Assembly: GCF_016904885.1 (NCBI RefSeq)
Contig: NZ_JADWYI010000001.1
Span: 6,634,001 to 6,698,000, forward strand
Length of the DNA: 64,000 nt
Source: Archangium primigenium
GTDB lineage: Bacteria; Myxococcota; Myxococcia; Myxococcales; Myxococcaceae
Reading direction: 5' to 3'
Translations under genes and position numbers: made by a program
The notes under the pieces: model-generated
What the model was told of the DNA's origin: nothing
What the model saw: the letters and a program-made list of their open reading frames with translations, nothing else
Database searches by the model: none
Part shown: piece by piece, positions 19,101 to 26,668 of the stretch
Numbering within the stretch: the stretch's first letter is position 1
How the letters are laid out: every line of letters begins with the position of its first letter

Positions 19101-19916
19101 GCCTCCAAATACATCCACTTCCGCGCGGGCAGCGGCACGTGGACGACCGCGCCCGGCTACGTCATGGCCGCCGCCGAGGTCGCGGGTTACGCCAAGTACA
19201 CCGTCAACCTGGGCGCCGCCACGACGCTCGAGTGTGTCTTCAACGATGGCAAGGGCACCTGGGACAACAACAAGGGCAACAACTACGTGCTGCCCGCGGG
19301 CACCTCCACCGTGAAGGATGGCGTCGTCACCCGCGGCGCGCCCACGCTCGACTCCACCGCGCCTTCCGTCCCCACGGGCCTCACGGCGACCCAGACGGCC
19401 ACCAGCGTGTCCCTCGCGTGGACGGCCTCCACGGATGCCAGCGGCATCGCCGGGTATGACGTGTACCGCGCGGGGGCCCTGGTGGGCTCGCCCGTGTCCA
19501 CGAGCTACACCGACAGCGACCTGAGCGCGGGCACCACGTACAGCTACACCGTGCGCGCGCGCGACACGGCGGGCAATGCCTCCGCGCCGAGCGCCGCCCT
19601 GAGCGTCACCACGGGCAGCACCACCGGCACGAGCGTCACCTTCACCGTGACGGCCAGCACCGTCATGGGACAGAACGTCTACCTGGTGGGCAACCACACC
19701 GCGCTCGGCGGGTGGAATACCGGCTCGGCGCTGCTCTTGTCCTCGGCCGCCTACCCGAAGTGGAGCGTGACGCTGAACCTGCCCGGCTCCACCGCGCTCG
19801 AATACAAGTACATCAAGAAAGATGGCTCCGGGAACGTCACCTGGGAGAGCGGCGCCAACCGCACGACCACGACGCCCGCCTCGGGCACCGCCACGCTCAA
19901 CGACACCTGGAAGTAG
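16113..19916 (+). CDS. Secreted GH119/GH57-like alpha-amylase with Fn3, CBM25 and CBM20 domains
   Basis: The start at 16113 gives a 1267-residue protein with a signal peptide cut near SSASA-Q. Residues 26-790 carry the conserved regions of the GH57/GH119 clan: HNHMPNFW (region 1), TELGFSE with Glu225 as probable nucleophile, and AHDGDN with Asp369 or Asp371 as acid/base. Then follow Fn3 (about 802-890), Fn3 (893-982), a CBM25-like starch-binding domain (984-1078), Fn3 (1080-1168) and a CBM20 domain (1172-1267, VTASTVMGQNVYLVGNH and EYKYIKKD). This order resembles the founding GH119 amylase IgtZ. It should digest granular starch or glycogen outside the cell. A strong hairpin follows the stop. 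Confidence 0.85.
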   Translation: MQRVKSLIGPSLSALALLCASSASAQIAAAHVYHNHMPNFWAYYDVSKYASTPVGGPVRYMYDAQVIELKKNPPPNYTYYLPSGAPMPHDDLVTYYSHHAKTGAYQSWPQSVAADMKANAPTGQVHVTMSGAVVNNVQDLNTLRNVSGYDNSGWGASWKDRASTLLTPGGHRTLDLIHFTGHHSMGPLVGPEYFLKDLIYQNVTLAQPYFLGGAFQSSKGFFPTELGFSERLIPTLAKLGVQWAVIGDNHFSRTLKDYPYLNEPGSDTLVSPPNRADLQNTSTVGSWVSLAMAHEQQVIKNKYPFASTPHWVRYVDPATGAESRVVGVPVNQNGSWLEGWEGEATVDVVNLKSFEGLVPQKQFFVIAHDGDNSSGRAGSESTWYNGRSVTCASGVQCMGISEYLLNHTPAATDVVHVQDGSWVDTRDSSSDPQWHHWKLPFGIWKGQFPAFNQATGLNLAPKTNLHGVQEGMTVSLEHGWHYLERNFALLQAALNHAKTAEQIWLDAHPNHWSPGTAMDRQITHTGNQLNPWMLSYPVKGDAANDWAGGANPAELAWYFLLPALDSGFGYYDENQDDNVKPTLAFNQSLYFSKPYVQERLAQDKTGPSVWWPQRWPYNPGSANTDKSEGWTLHFFNNQFALYTYAYDVSGITSIKARVRVHTNKSIDPLDNTHKVYDPAGRKAAGVPNIDTSRVGTWVDYPLTRRELKPVMNGVAWQPAYLPVMAKVPAQEIGDLYYVYLGNYRDQLLDYYIEATDSRGNVTRSEIQSVYVGSGRYSLVGGKYIEDPQGAVQGTHPFLVVDTTAPSVPTGLSVPAKTDRSVTLGWSAATDNVGVTGYDVFRDGTQVGSSPGTTYTDSGLTPGTQYSYTVRAKDAAGNVSGRSTALAVATLPPDTTAPSVPTGLTASGTTSASVALTWTASTDNYGVTGYDVFRGTTQVATVTSTSYSDTGLLPNTAYSYAVRARDAAGNTSAHSASLSITTLAGNSATVYYFNNNFASKYIHFRAGSGTWTTAPGYVMAAAEVAGYAKYTVNLGAATTLECVFNDGKGTWDNNKGNNYVLPAGTSTVKDGVVTRGAPTLDSTAPSVPTGLTATQTATSVSLAWTASTDASGIAGYDVYRAGALVGSPVSTSYTDSDLSAGTTYSYTVRARDTAGNASAPSAALSVTTGSTTGTSVTFTVTASTVMGQNVYLVGNHTALGGWNTGSALLLSSAAYPKWSVTLNLPGSTALEYKYIKKDGSGNVTWESGANRTTTTPASGTATLNDTWK

Positions 19917-19930
19917 CCTCGGCGAGGGGC

Positions 19931-19959
19931 GAGACACGGCGCGGTGTGCGCCGTGTCTC
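19931..19959 (+). terminator. Intrinsic terminator, perfect 12-bp stem
   Basis: GAGACACGGCGC and its exact complement flank a 5-base loop (GGTGT), starting 15 bases after the amylase stop. It isolates the amylase transcript from the deaminase gene. Confidence 0.8.
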
Positions 19960-20025
19960 ACCCGGCCAACCCTGGTGAAATCCTCGCGGGTTCAACTACA
20001 ATGGGCCTCCTGCGGCAGGGGGACT

Positions 20026-22551
20026 ATGCACACGCTCGAATTCATCGCGAAGCTCGCCGAGCTGTCCAAGCAGGACACCAAGAGCGACTACGCCGTGCTC
20101 GTGGACAGCCATGACGTGCCCTTGGCGGTGGGCGTCCACCCCACCACGGACACCCGGAGCACCGCCCACTCGGCCATCGTCAACATCCTGCAGAACCACA
20201 ACAGGGTGCGCGCGACCGACAAGTTCATCGTCACCTACAAGCCCACCGCGATGTGCCTGGGCATGTTGAACAACTTCAAGTCCTCGGGCGGTGAAGAGGT
20301 CGTGCGGCTCGAGGTGTTCAACACCAGCGATGAGGAACTCAAGGAGGGCGCCCAGCTGGACACCAAGGGGGTCGACGTCTCGTCGCTCCAGAAGCTCCTG
20401 GCCTCCGCCAAGAAGCGAGGGGGCGACGTGCACACAGTGGCGAGCGGCTTCGACGCCCTGGCCAAGGCCCCCTATACCCAACGCCGTCCCATTCCCAAGC
20501 CCCATGCCATCGCCCTGGCCAAGGTTCCCCCACCCCCGCCTTTCCGCGGCGCGGCGGCGCCGGAGCCCTTCGCGGACAATTCCTTCATGTTGCTCGCGTT
20601 CTCGCTCGTGGCGCTGAGCTGGTACGACAAGGGCACCTACGAGAAAAAAGTGGCGCCGACCCTGAGCGGCAACAATGTCGGCGCGGTGATCGTCAAGAAC
20701 CAGCAGATCATCTCCTGGGGCATCAACGTGGGCGGACAGCACTCGACGCTTCATGCGGAGACCCTGGCCATCCAGGCGTATCTGGAGCGAACGGGTGAAG
20801 CGGCGCTTCCCAGTGGGTGCGTCATCTACTCCACCCTCCAGCCCTGCCACATGTGCGCGGGCTTCATCGCCCAGATGGCCCAGGGCGTCAGGGTCGTCTA
20901 TGGCATGCAGGACAACCAACTGCAGACCTGCCTGAAGGCCGTGGAGCGGCCCTGGCTTTCCTCCGAGAGCACCGCGCTCATCGAGGCGGTCAACAAGAAG
21001 AAGGGAGGCCTGCAGGGCGCCTCGACCAAGTTCCTGCGCGACGGCGACATCAAGGACGCGTTCATGCCCGCGTTCGACACGCTCAGCCAACGCAAGTCGG
21101 AGAAGAAGTCCGAGCAGACCCTGCTGATGCACTGCCGGGAACTCCTGCTCATCGTGGCGGAGCAGGGTCTGGCCACCAACGACGGGTTCCAGCGGCTCCT
21201 CGCGATGGCCGACACCCTCGGCGCGCAGTTCGACGAGATGAATGTCGGACGCGCGAGCGAGCTCGTGCAAGAGCAGCGCGACCGCGCCCATGAATTGTCC
21301 GAGCAAGCACAAGAGGACCTGAACAAGGCGGGGAAGCTGCATGCCGCGGCGGAGCAGCAACTGGCCGCCATCCAGCGGCAACGGGAGATCGCCACCCAGG
21401 CGGCCCGCGCCGCAACGACCGCACGGCAAGAGGCGTCCGCCCTGGACAAGGTGTCCGAGGCCCGCTTACGAGCGGAGCAGGCCCGGAAGCTCGCCACCCA
21501 GGCGGAGGATGCGCTCGACGAGGCCCGAGAGGTCCGCGGCGAACTGAAGACCGGTGCGGAGGAGGGACATCGGCTCGCCCAGGACGCGCGAAATTGCGCG
21601 AATCTCGCGAAGAATGCCGCCCAGAGCGCCCTCGCACGCGCCAAGGTCCGCACCGTCGTGGGCTTCCTGGACAAACAAGGCGCACCCACGCCCAACGCGT
21701 CCCTGGCCCACAAGGTGGAGCACGCCGCGACCCGGGCCGCCCTGGCCAACGACTCCGCGCAAAGTGCGAGCGTCTTGAGCACGAAGCTGAGCGAACTGTT
21801 GCCCACCGCGGCCCGCGCCATCCTGGAGACCGAGACGCAGTGCAAAAGCGCGGCGGCCGAGGCCGAGCGGGCGAACCTGCTCGTCGAGAACAAGCGGCTC
21901 GTCGCGGAGTTCGATCCGTACACGAGCGAGTCCATCAAGACCCTTCGTCAGAACGCGTTGGAGGGAGCGGAGGAGGCCAAGAAGCAGGCACAGGCAGCGC
22001 AAGTCGTCCTGGAGGAAGCCGAGAAGGCCGTCAGTGAATTCACGTCCGCCAGGGCCATCCAAGAAGCGAACAAGTCGTTGGAGCTGGCCAAGGAGAACGT
22101 CAGGCTCGCGCGAGAAAGCCACGAGGAAGCCCACCTCGGCGCGCAGTCCGTGCTGAAGCTCAGCGGGGAGTTGGAGGGACTCCTGGGAAGGCTCAAGAAA
22201 GCCTCCGCCCAGGAGACCGTCGCGCAACTGCACAAGGAGACACAAGCCAAACGCGATGAGCTGAAGAACGCCATCAAGGACGTCAAGACGTCTCACACCA
22301 AGACCGCCTTGGCCTTGAACAAGGCAAAGTCCAATCGAGACGCCGCGACCACGCCCATCACGTGCGCGGGCAAGAACTGCACCCAGACCCTCAAGCAGAA
22401 GACCTCGCTCATGAGCCAATGGCATGCCTGCAAGCGCTGCCGGAACCACTACTGTGGGGCGTGTGGGTCGAAGATGGAGTGGCAATCCACCTTCTCCCGG
22501 ACCCGCAGGTGCGGGGGGAGCAAATGTGACGGAACCACCGAGCTCGTCTGA
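20026..22551 (+). CDS. Bd3614-type nucleic-acid deaminase with long coiled coil and C-terminal FYVE-like zinc finger
   Basis: 841 residues; the ATG at 20026 follows GGCAGGGGG. Residues 10-150 resemble the domain that precedes deaminases of the Bd3614 family, first defined in Bdellovibrio. Residues 185-310 are a cytidine-deaminase fold with the zinc motif HAE (His243, catalytic Glu245) and PCHMC (Cys274, Cys277). Residues 400-775 are an almost uninterrupted Ala/Glu/Lys/Gln-rich coiled coil. The last 62 residues hold eight cysteines (780, 785, 802, 805, 810, 813, 829, 834); the central CKRCRNHYCGAC (C-x2-C-x4-C-x2-C) looks like the core of FYVE fingers. No signal peptide. The deaminase family is linked to bacterial toxins and conflict systems; target and role are unknown. 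It is monocistronic between a terminator and a convergent gene. Confidence 0.85.
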   Translation: MHTLEFIAKLAELSKQDTKSDYAVLVDSHDVPLAVGVHPTTDTRSTAHSAIVNILQNHNRVRATDKFIVTYKPTAMCLGMLNNFKSSGGEEVVRLEVFNTSDEELKEGAQLDTKGVDVSSLQKLLASAKKRGGDVHTVASGFDALAKAPYTQRRPIPKPHAIALAKVPPPPPFRGAAAPEPFADNSFMLLAFSLVALSWYDKGTYEKKVAPTLSGNNVGAVIVKNQQIISWGINVGGQHSTLHAETLAIQAYLERTGEAALPSGCVIYSTLQPCHMCAGFIAQMAQGVRVVYGMQDNQLQTCLKAVERPWLSSESTALIEAVNKKKGGLQGASTKFLRDGDIKDAFMPAFDTLSQRKSEKKSEQTLLMHCRELLLIVAEQGLATNDGFQRLLAMADTLGAQFDEMNVGRASELVQEQRDRAHELSEQAQEDLNKAGKLHAAAEQQLAAIQRQREIATQAARAATTARQEASALDKVSEARLRAEQARKLATQAEDALDEAREVRGELKTGAEEGHRLAQDARNCANLAKNAAQSALARAKVRTVVGFLDKQGAPTPNASLAHKVEHAATRAALANDSAQSASVLSTKLSELLPTAARAILETETQCKSAAAEAERANLLVENKRLVAEFDPYTSESIKTLRQNALEGAEEAKKQAQAAQVVLEEAEKAVSEFTSARAIQEANKSLELAKENVRLARESHEEAHLGAQSVLKLSGELEGLLGRLKKASAQETVAQLHKETQAKRDELKNAIKDVKTSHTKTALALNKAKSNRDAATTPITCAGKNCTQTLKQKTSLMSQWHACKRCRNHYCGACGSKMEWQSTFSRTRRCGGSKCDGTTELV

Positions 22552-22576
22552 TACCCACCGAGGGCCTGGAGGAACG

Positions 22577-22885
22577 TCACCCGAGCAGCAGCAACCCGAA
22601 GAGCCCCACGGCCAGCAGTGACATCCCCCAGCCCAGGGCGCGGGCCGCGACGTGCAGGCCTCCCTCCGGGACATAGAGGGCCAGGCCGAAGCCGGCCGCG
22701 CCCAGGAGGGCCGCGACGAGCATGGCGACGCGGAACAGCTCATGGAAGCCGCGCGCCATGCCGTTGCCCGCGGCGTCGCCTCCCGAGGAGGAGTAGGCGG
22801 GCCACCCGGTGAGGAAGCTGAGCCCGCCGAGGGCGATGAGCGCGAGCGAGACCCAGAGCGCCACCTTGTTGGAATCACCTGTCAT
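22577..22885 (-). CDS. Small membrane protein, paralogue A
   Basis: 102 residues from MTGDSNKVALWV, with four hydrophobic stretches; upstream in-frame codons are arginine/proline-rich and unlike protein. It shares TGWPAYSSSGGDAAGNGMARG with the gene immediately upstream (WLAYTPRGGDAAGNGLARG), so the two arose by tandem duplication. I do not recognise the family. Function unknown; the conserved polar loop between helices 1 and 2 is the part to watch. Confidence 0.65.
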   Translation of the reverse strand: MTGDSNKVALWVSLALIALGGLSFLTGWPAYSSSGGDAAGNGMARGFHELFRVAMLVAALLGAAGFGLALYVPEGGLHVAARALGWGMSLLAVGLFGLLLLG

Positions 22886-22896
22886 GGGCGCCGAGT

Positions 22897-23220
22897 CTAC
22901 AGGGCGCCCGGGGCTCGATGGCTCATCCAATGCGCGCCGAGCAGGCCCAGGGCCGCCAGCAGGAAGAGCCCGCCTGGCACCCGGAAGAAGAGGCCCCCCT
23001 CCGGCCACCCGAGCGCCAGGCCGAAACAGGCCCCGCTCAGCAGGGCGAGGCCGAACAGGATGAAACGCACGATCTCGAAGCAGCCGCGCGCCAGGCCATT
23101 GCCCGCGGCGTCACCGCCCCGGGGGGTGTAGGCGAGCCATCCCGTGACGACGCCCAGCGCGCAGAGCACGACCAGCGCGAGGGACGCCCCGAGCCCCCAC
23201 CCATCCAGATGGCCGCTCAC
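22897..23220 (-). CDS. Small membrane protein, paralogue B
   Basis: 107 residues with four hydrophobic segments and the same GGDAAGNGxARG loop as its downstream neighbour, 11 bases away, with which it should be co-transcribed. The arrangement of helices and the position of PEGGL before helix 4 are the same in both. No known domain recognised. It lies 9 bases downstream of the propeller lipoprotein gene, so all three may form one operon. Confidence 0.65.
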   Translation of the reverse strand: MSGHLDGWGLGASLALVVLCALGVVTGWLAYTPRGGDAAGNGLARGCFEIVRFILFGLALLSGACFGLALGWPEGGLFFRVPGGLFLLAALGLLGAHWMSHRAPGAL

Positions 23221-23229
23221 GAAGAGGAC

Positions 23230-24249
23230 TCAGGGCGCCATGAAGGTGATGAACGAGCCGCCCGTCACCACGAGCGTCTCGCCCACGGCGTGCACGTTCA
23301 CCAGGGCCGACGTGGCGGAGAAGCAGGAGGCCTCCAGTCCGTTGGAGGTGCTCTTGTCCAGCGAGCCCTGCTTCCAGACCTCCACCCCCGTGCCCCCGTA
23401 GTCGACGGCGAACAGGTGGCCATGGGCGGCCGTCACCTGCTTGGCGAAGAAGGGCACGTAGCACGCGCAGACCTCGGCCGAGGAGGCGGTCAGCTTCGGC
23501 GCGAGCGGCGTCTTCGTGTCCATGCGCAGGCCCCGGGCCCCCTCGGGATGGGCGGAGACCGCCCAGAGGGCCGAGTTGGCGGAGGTCAATCCCAACACCG
23601 TGCCCGACACGTTCAGCGGGGGCTGCTGGGTCACGGGCCGGGTGCGCTCGCGCACGTCCAGCGTCACCAGCGAATCCTTGACCCCGCCCGCCACGTACAG
23701 CACGTCCCCCACGAGCAGCAGATCCGTCAGCGCCAGGGTGCCGCCCGAGGAGAGGGCCGTCACCTGCACCGGCGTGCCGCTCGTCAGGTCGAAGACGAGC
23801 ACGAGGCCGGTGCTCGTCCCCACATAGGCGTAGCGGCCATCCGTGGCGAGCGCGTTGGGCGCCAGCGACGGCAGGCCCCGCAGCTCGCCCATCGCCACGG
23901 GTGCCTCGGGGCGGCTCGCGTCGAAGAGGTGCAGGGTGTTGGCGGTGGCGGCCACCAGCCGACCATTGGCCACCGCCAGCGACTCCACGCGCGCCGGCAT
24001 GGACAGGGGCGCGAGCTTCCGGGGCGCACGGGAGTCGCTCAGGTCGAAGACCGCGATCGTCGCGAAGCCCGCCACGTACGCCACCGTGCCCACCGAGGCG
24101 ATCTCTCCCCCGCTCTCGTTCGCGCCGTTGATGACCTCGACACAGCGGTAGGCGGGCAGCATGTCGTCGGCGGAGTTGGAGCATCCGCCGCCCAGCGAAA
24201 GCAGGAGGGCGGCGAGCAGCGAGCGGCGGGGCGAGGGGACGTTGGGCAT
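23230..24249 (-). CDS. Lipoprotein with LVIVD-type beta-propeller repeats
   Basis: 339 residues from the ATG at 24249, with a lipoprotein signal (LLLSLGGGC). The mature part is built of repeats around 40-45 residues containing xVAVFDLSDSRAPRKLAPL and LHLFDASRPEAPVAMGEL, the LVIVD pattern of secreted beta-propellers, with GxYAYVGTSTGLVLVFDL-like strands between. Such proteins sit on the cell surface and usually bind partners rather than catalyse. Two unexpected cysteines occur together (EVCACY). Divergent from an AraC-type regulator at 24304, which might control it. Confidence 0.75.
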   Translation of the reverse strand: MPNVPSPRRSLLAALLLSLGGGCSNSADDMLPAYRCVEVINGANESGGEIASVGTVAYVAGFATIAVFDLSDSRAPRKLAPLSMPARVESLAVANGRLVAATANTLHLFDASRPEAPVAMGELRGLPSLAPNALATDGRYAYVGTSTGLVLVFDLTSGTPVQVTALSSGGTLALTDLLLVGDVLYVAGGVKDSLVTLDVRERTRPVTQQPPLNVSGTVLGLTSANSALWAVSAHPEGARGLRMDTKTPLAPKLTASSAEVCACYVPFFAKQVTAAHGHLFAVDYGGTGVEVWKQGSLDKSTSNGLEASCFSATSALVNVHAVGETLVVTGGSFITFMAP

Positions 24250-24303
24250 GCGCCAGCCTAACGTGGTGGGCGGAGACCGGGTGCCCTGAGGTAGCATGGA
24301 GCG

Positions 24304-25071
24304 GTGCGCCTCGCCTCGGCTCCCCTGCCCCCCGTCGAGAATGCCCTGCCGCTCTGGCCGCCCCTGCTCGCCGCGCGGGGACCGGGCACGAGCAGCTCGG
24401 GCCATGCCCACCACGCCCTGCACCTGGTGCTGGGATTGGATGGGCCCCTCCGCGTGCGGAGCGAGGGCGGGCCCTGGGAGAGCATGGCGGGGGTGCTGAC
24501 GGCACCCGACGTGCCACATGCCCTCGACGCGGAGGGCCGGCAGGTGCTGCTGGTCTTCCTGGACCCGGAGAGCGAGGTGGGCGCGGCCCTGGCGGCGCGG
24601 CTCTCCGGCCCCCTCCGTGCCCTCTCCAACGAAGAACGGGACGCCCTGCTCCCGGGCGCCGAGCCCGCGCGGCTCATGGGCCCTGAGGGCGCGGCGTGGA
24701 CCCGGCGGGTGATGGAGGTGCTGGGCGCGCCGATGCCCTCCGCGCCTCGGGCCATCCATCCCCGGGTCCGCAAGGTCCTCCGGCTGCTGCGCGACCTGCC
24801 TCCCGAGGCGGACACCTCCCTGGAGGCGCTCGCCGCCCAGGTGGGCCTGTCGCCCGGACGCCTGATGCACGCCTTCACCGAGTCCATTGGCCTGCCCTGG
24901 AGGCCCTACCTCGCCTGGCTGCGGCTACAGCGCGCCGCGGCGGGCATCGTGGCGGGCATGCCCCTGGGGGAGGCCGCCCACGCGGCGGGCTTCTCCGACG
25001 CGGCCCACATGACACGCACCTTCCAGCGCATGCTGGGCCTGCCACCCTCGGCGCTCAAGCCCCGGTCGTAG
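24304..25071 (+). CDS. AraC-family transcriptional regulator
   Basis: 255 residues from a GTG start at 24304. The N-terminal half is a cupin-like sensor (HALHLVLGLDGPL, GVLTAPDVPHALDA). The C-terminal 100 residues contain two helix-turn-helix motifs: LEALAAQVGLSPGRLMHAFTE and LGEAAHAAGFSDAAHMTRTF, followed by the usual GLPPSALKPRS end. It reads away from the propeller lipoprotein across a 54-base gap, which is short enough that it may bind and regulate both promoters. The effector is not predictable. Confidence 0.88.
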   Translation: MRLASAPLPPVENALPLWPPLLAARGPGTSSSGHAHHALHLVLGLDGPLRVRSEGGPWESMAGVLTAPDVPHALDAEGRQVLLVFLDPESEVGAALAARLSGPLRALSNEERDALLPGAEPARLMGPEGAAWTRRVMEVLGAPMPSAPRAIHPRVRKVLRLLRDLPPEADTSLEALAAQVGLSPGRLMHAFTESIGLPWRPYLAWLRLQRAAAGIVAGMPLGEAAHAAGFSDAAHMTRTFQRMLGLPPSALKPRS

Positions 25072-25118
25072 CCAACTCGTTCAAGCCCGCCCCCGAGGCG
25101 TGCGGTACACCCCCCCTC

Positions 25119-25493
25119 ATGACGACCGAACGGACCGAAGCCCTCCTCCCCTGGCAGTGGAAGCTCTACCCGGGCAACCACGCCGAGCGCCGCAACCTGC
25201 TGCTGCACGGGGTGACGGTGCCCGTGTTCCAGATGGGCACGGTGCTGCTCGTGGCCTCGCCCCTCCTGGGCCTGGCCGGGGCCCTGCCCGGTCTCGTCGC
25301 CATGGGGGCCGCGGTGGCGCTCCAGGGCCGGGGCCACCGCATGGAGACGACGCCTCCCGTGCCCTTCCGGGGCCCCGGGGACGGGGTTGCCCGCATCTTC
25401 GTGGAGCAGTGGGTGACGTTCCCCCGCTTCGTGCTGTCCGGGGGGTTCGCCCGCGCCTGGCGTGCGACGCGCGCGTCCTCCCCCACGCCGTGA
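25119..25493 (+). CDS. DUF962/Mpo1-like small membrane protein
   Basis: 124 residues from the ATG at 25119. The opening YPGNHAERRNLLLHG keeps the H-x4-N-x3-H spacing typical of the Mpo1/DUF962 family, whose yeast member is an iron-dependent dioxygenase acting on 2-hydroxy fatty acids. Two hydrophobic segments (GTVLLVASPLLGLAG and LPGLVAMGAAVAL) follow, and a third short one near the end. Part of the family's histidine set cannot be located confidently, so activity is uncertain. It is 47 bases downstream of the AraC gene on the same strand. Confidence 0.6.
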   Translation: MTTERTEALLPWQWKLYPGNHAERRNLLLHGVTVPVFQMGTVLLVASPLLGLAGALPGLVAMGAAVALQGRGHRMETTPPVPFRGPGDGVARIFVEQWVTFPRFVLSGGFARAWRATRASSPTP

Positions 25494-25516
25494 GCGCCGC
25501 CCCACTTCGTTGACGC

Positions 25517-26230
25517 TCAGTGCCGCGCGGGCGCGATGAGCTGCTCACGCAGCGTGGCCAGCGGCGTGGTCCAGTGGGATTCCCACCGGAAGCTGGCCAA
25601 TCGCCGGGACTGGCAGCCCCGCCGGAAAGCGCTCCACAGCCGCCGGGCGTAGGTGGTCGCATCGAATCCGGGCACCATCCGGGCGGCCTTCGCCGACTGG
25701 AGCAGGATGAGGAGCGAGGTGCGCAGGTGCAGGTTGCCGAGGGTGAAGGCCTGCAGTTCCATCTCGCCCAGGACATCCGTGGCGTAGCCGGTCACCAGAT
25801 GGTGGAAGTCGTGGGTCTCCCGGAGCCGCGTGGCGATGTACTGGGCGTCGTTCCTCGGTGGGCTGAGCGTATCGATCGGCGTCAGCCCTTGTTCCCGGAA
25901 ATACCGAGCGAACGTATGGCCCAGGGTCCCGGCGGGAAGCGCCTCCATCGCATCCAAATCCAGGTTCGACACACTCAACGACGGCTTCTCGCTCAGCAGT
26001 CCGCGGCCCTCTTCGTGCTGGGCGAACTCCCGAGCCATCGCCGTGCACAGGCCCCATTCCACGCTGTCATAGAACAGGGCCCCGTGGAGGGGATCGGTGG
26101 GCTCCACCTGGAGCACCTTGAGCGCGCGCAGGCCCACCTTCAGGCGCGTGAACACCGAGGGGTTTTCGGGAAGCGGCGACGGGAGGGGACTGGGTTGAGG
26201 CATGGGCTTGCTCGAGGTTGAACGGCTCAT
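25517..26230 (-). CDS. Coq4-family protein
   Basis: 237 residues. The central HDFHHLVTGYATDVLGEMELQAFTLG matches the HDxxHxxxG...E metal-binding signature of Coq4, which helps ubiquinone synthesis in mitochondria by acting on the ring precursor. After a Pro/Ser-rich head, RLKVGLRALKVLQVEPTDPLHGAL also fits the family. Myxobacteria generally use menaquinone, so a canonical ubiquinone role is doubtful and a different small-molecule substrate is possible. The start overlaps the preceding small gene by 4 bases. A TetR-type regulator is encoded upstream on the same strand. Confidence 0.8.
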   Translation of the reverse strand: MSRSTSSKPMPQPSPLPSPLPENPSVFTRLKVGLRALKVLQVEPTDPLHGALFYDSVEWGLCTAMAREFAQHEEGRGLLSEKPSLSVSNLDLDAMEALPAGTLGHTFARYFREQGLTPIDTLSPPRNDAQYIATRLRETHDFHHLVTGYATDVLGEMELQAFTLGNLHLRTSLLILLQSAKAARMVPGFDATTYARRLWSAFRRGCQSRRLASFRWESHWTTPLATLREQLIAPARH

Positions 26231-26508
26231 GCCACGCTCCGGCGTCGCGACACGGGGGCTTCGGGTGGGTAGGACGTCGGGCCACCACTGTCGTAGGCGG
26301 CGTTGATGGTCCGGATGAACACCGGATCGTGCAGCGGATCCGTGGGGGTCTCGACGGGAATCCCCTTGGCGCGCACGTCCTGGAGCAACGTGTCGAAGAC
26401 CCGCTCGAAGCGCAGCGGGTCCTGTGAATAGACCCGCGTCAACTCGCGCGGCGGCGCCACCGGGCGCAGAAGCCGCGCCAGCTCATCCTTTCGTGCTTCG
26501 GTCAGCAT
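26227..26508 (-). CDS. Small protein coupled to the Coq4-like gene
   Basis: 93 residues from MLTEARKDELARLLRP; upstream codons in frame look non-coding. The sequence is acidic/basic mixed and probably helical, with no membrane segment. It contains TPTDPLHDPVFIRTINAAYDSG, echoing EPTDPLHGALFYDSVEWG in the Coq4-like protein it overlaps. The shared segment suggests the small protein derives from or pairs with the N-terminal region of the larger one. I do not recognise a family. Confidence 0.6.
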   Translation of the reverse strand: MLTEARKDELARLLRPVAPPRELTRVYSQDPLRFERVFDTLLQDVRAKGIPVETPTDPLHDPVFIRTINAAYDSGGPTSYPPEAPVSRRRSVA

Positions 26509-26668
26509 CCCTCTGCTCGCATTCCTCGCGGCCCCCTGGCCGCGGCATGGACCACCCCCATGCTCTGGCATCGCGTGAGCGGGCGCTCAACCCACAATCC
26601 CCGGCGGGGTGCCGCTTACTCGACACGCACGCGCCACTGTCGAGAAAGTCCTCCCGCCAGGGGCCGCG

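Noticed and set aside
22577-23008. 143-residue start for paralogue A
   Set aside because: The first 41 codons are Pro/Gly/Arg-rich, overlap the upstream gene and lack a counterpart in paralogue B.
24304-25493. Arsenic or metal operon suggested by an AraC gene next to small membrane proteins
   Set aside because: No metal-binding motifs are seen and the neighbour is DUF962-like.
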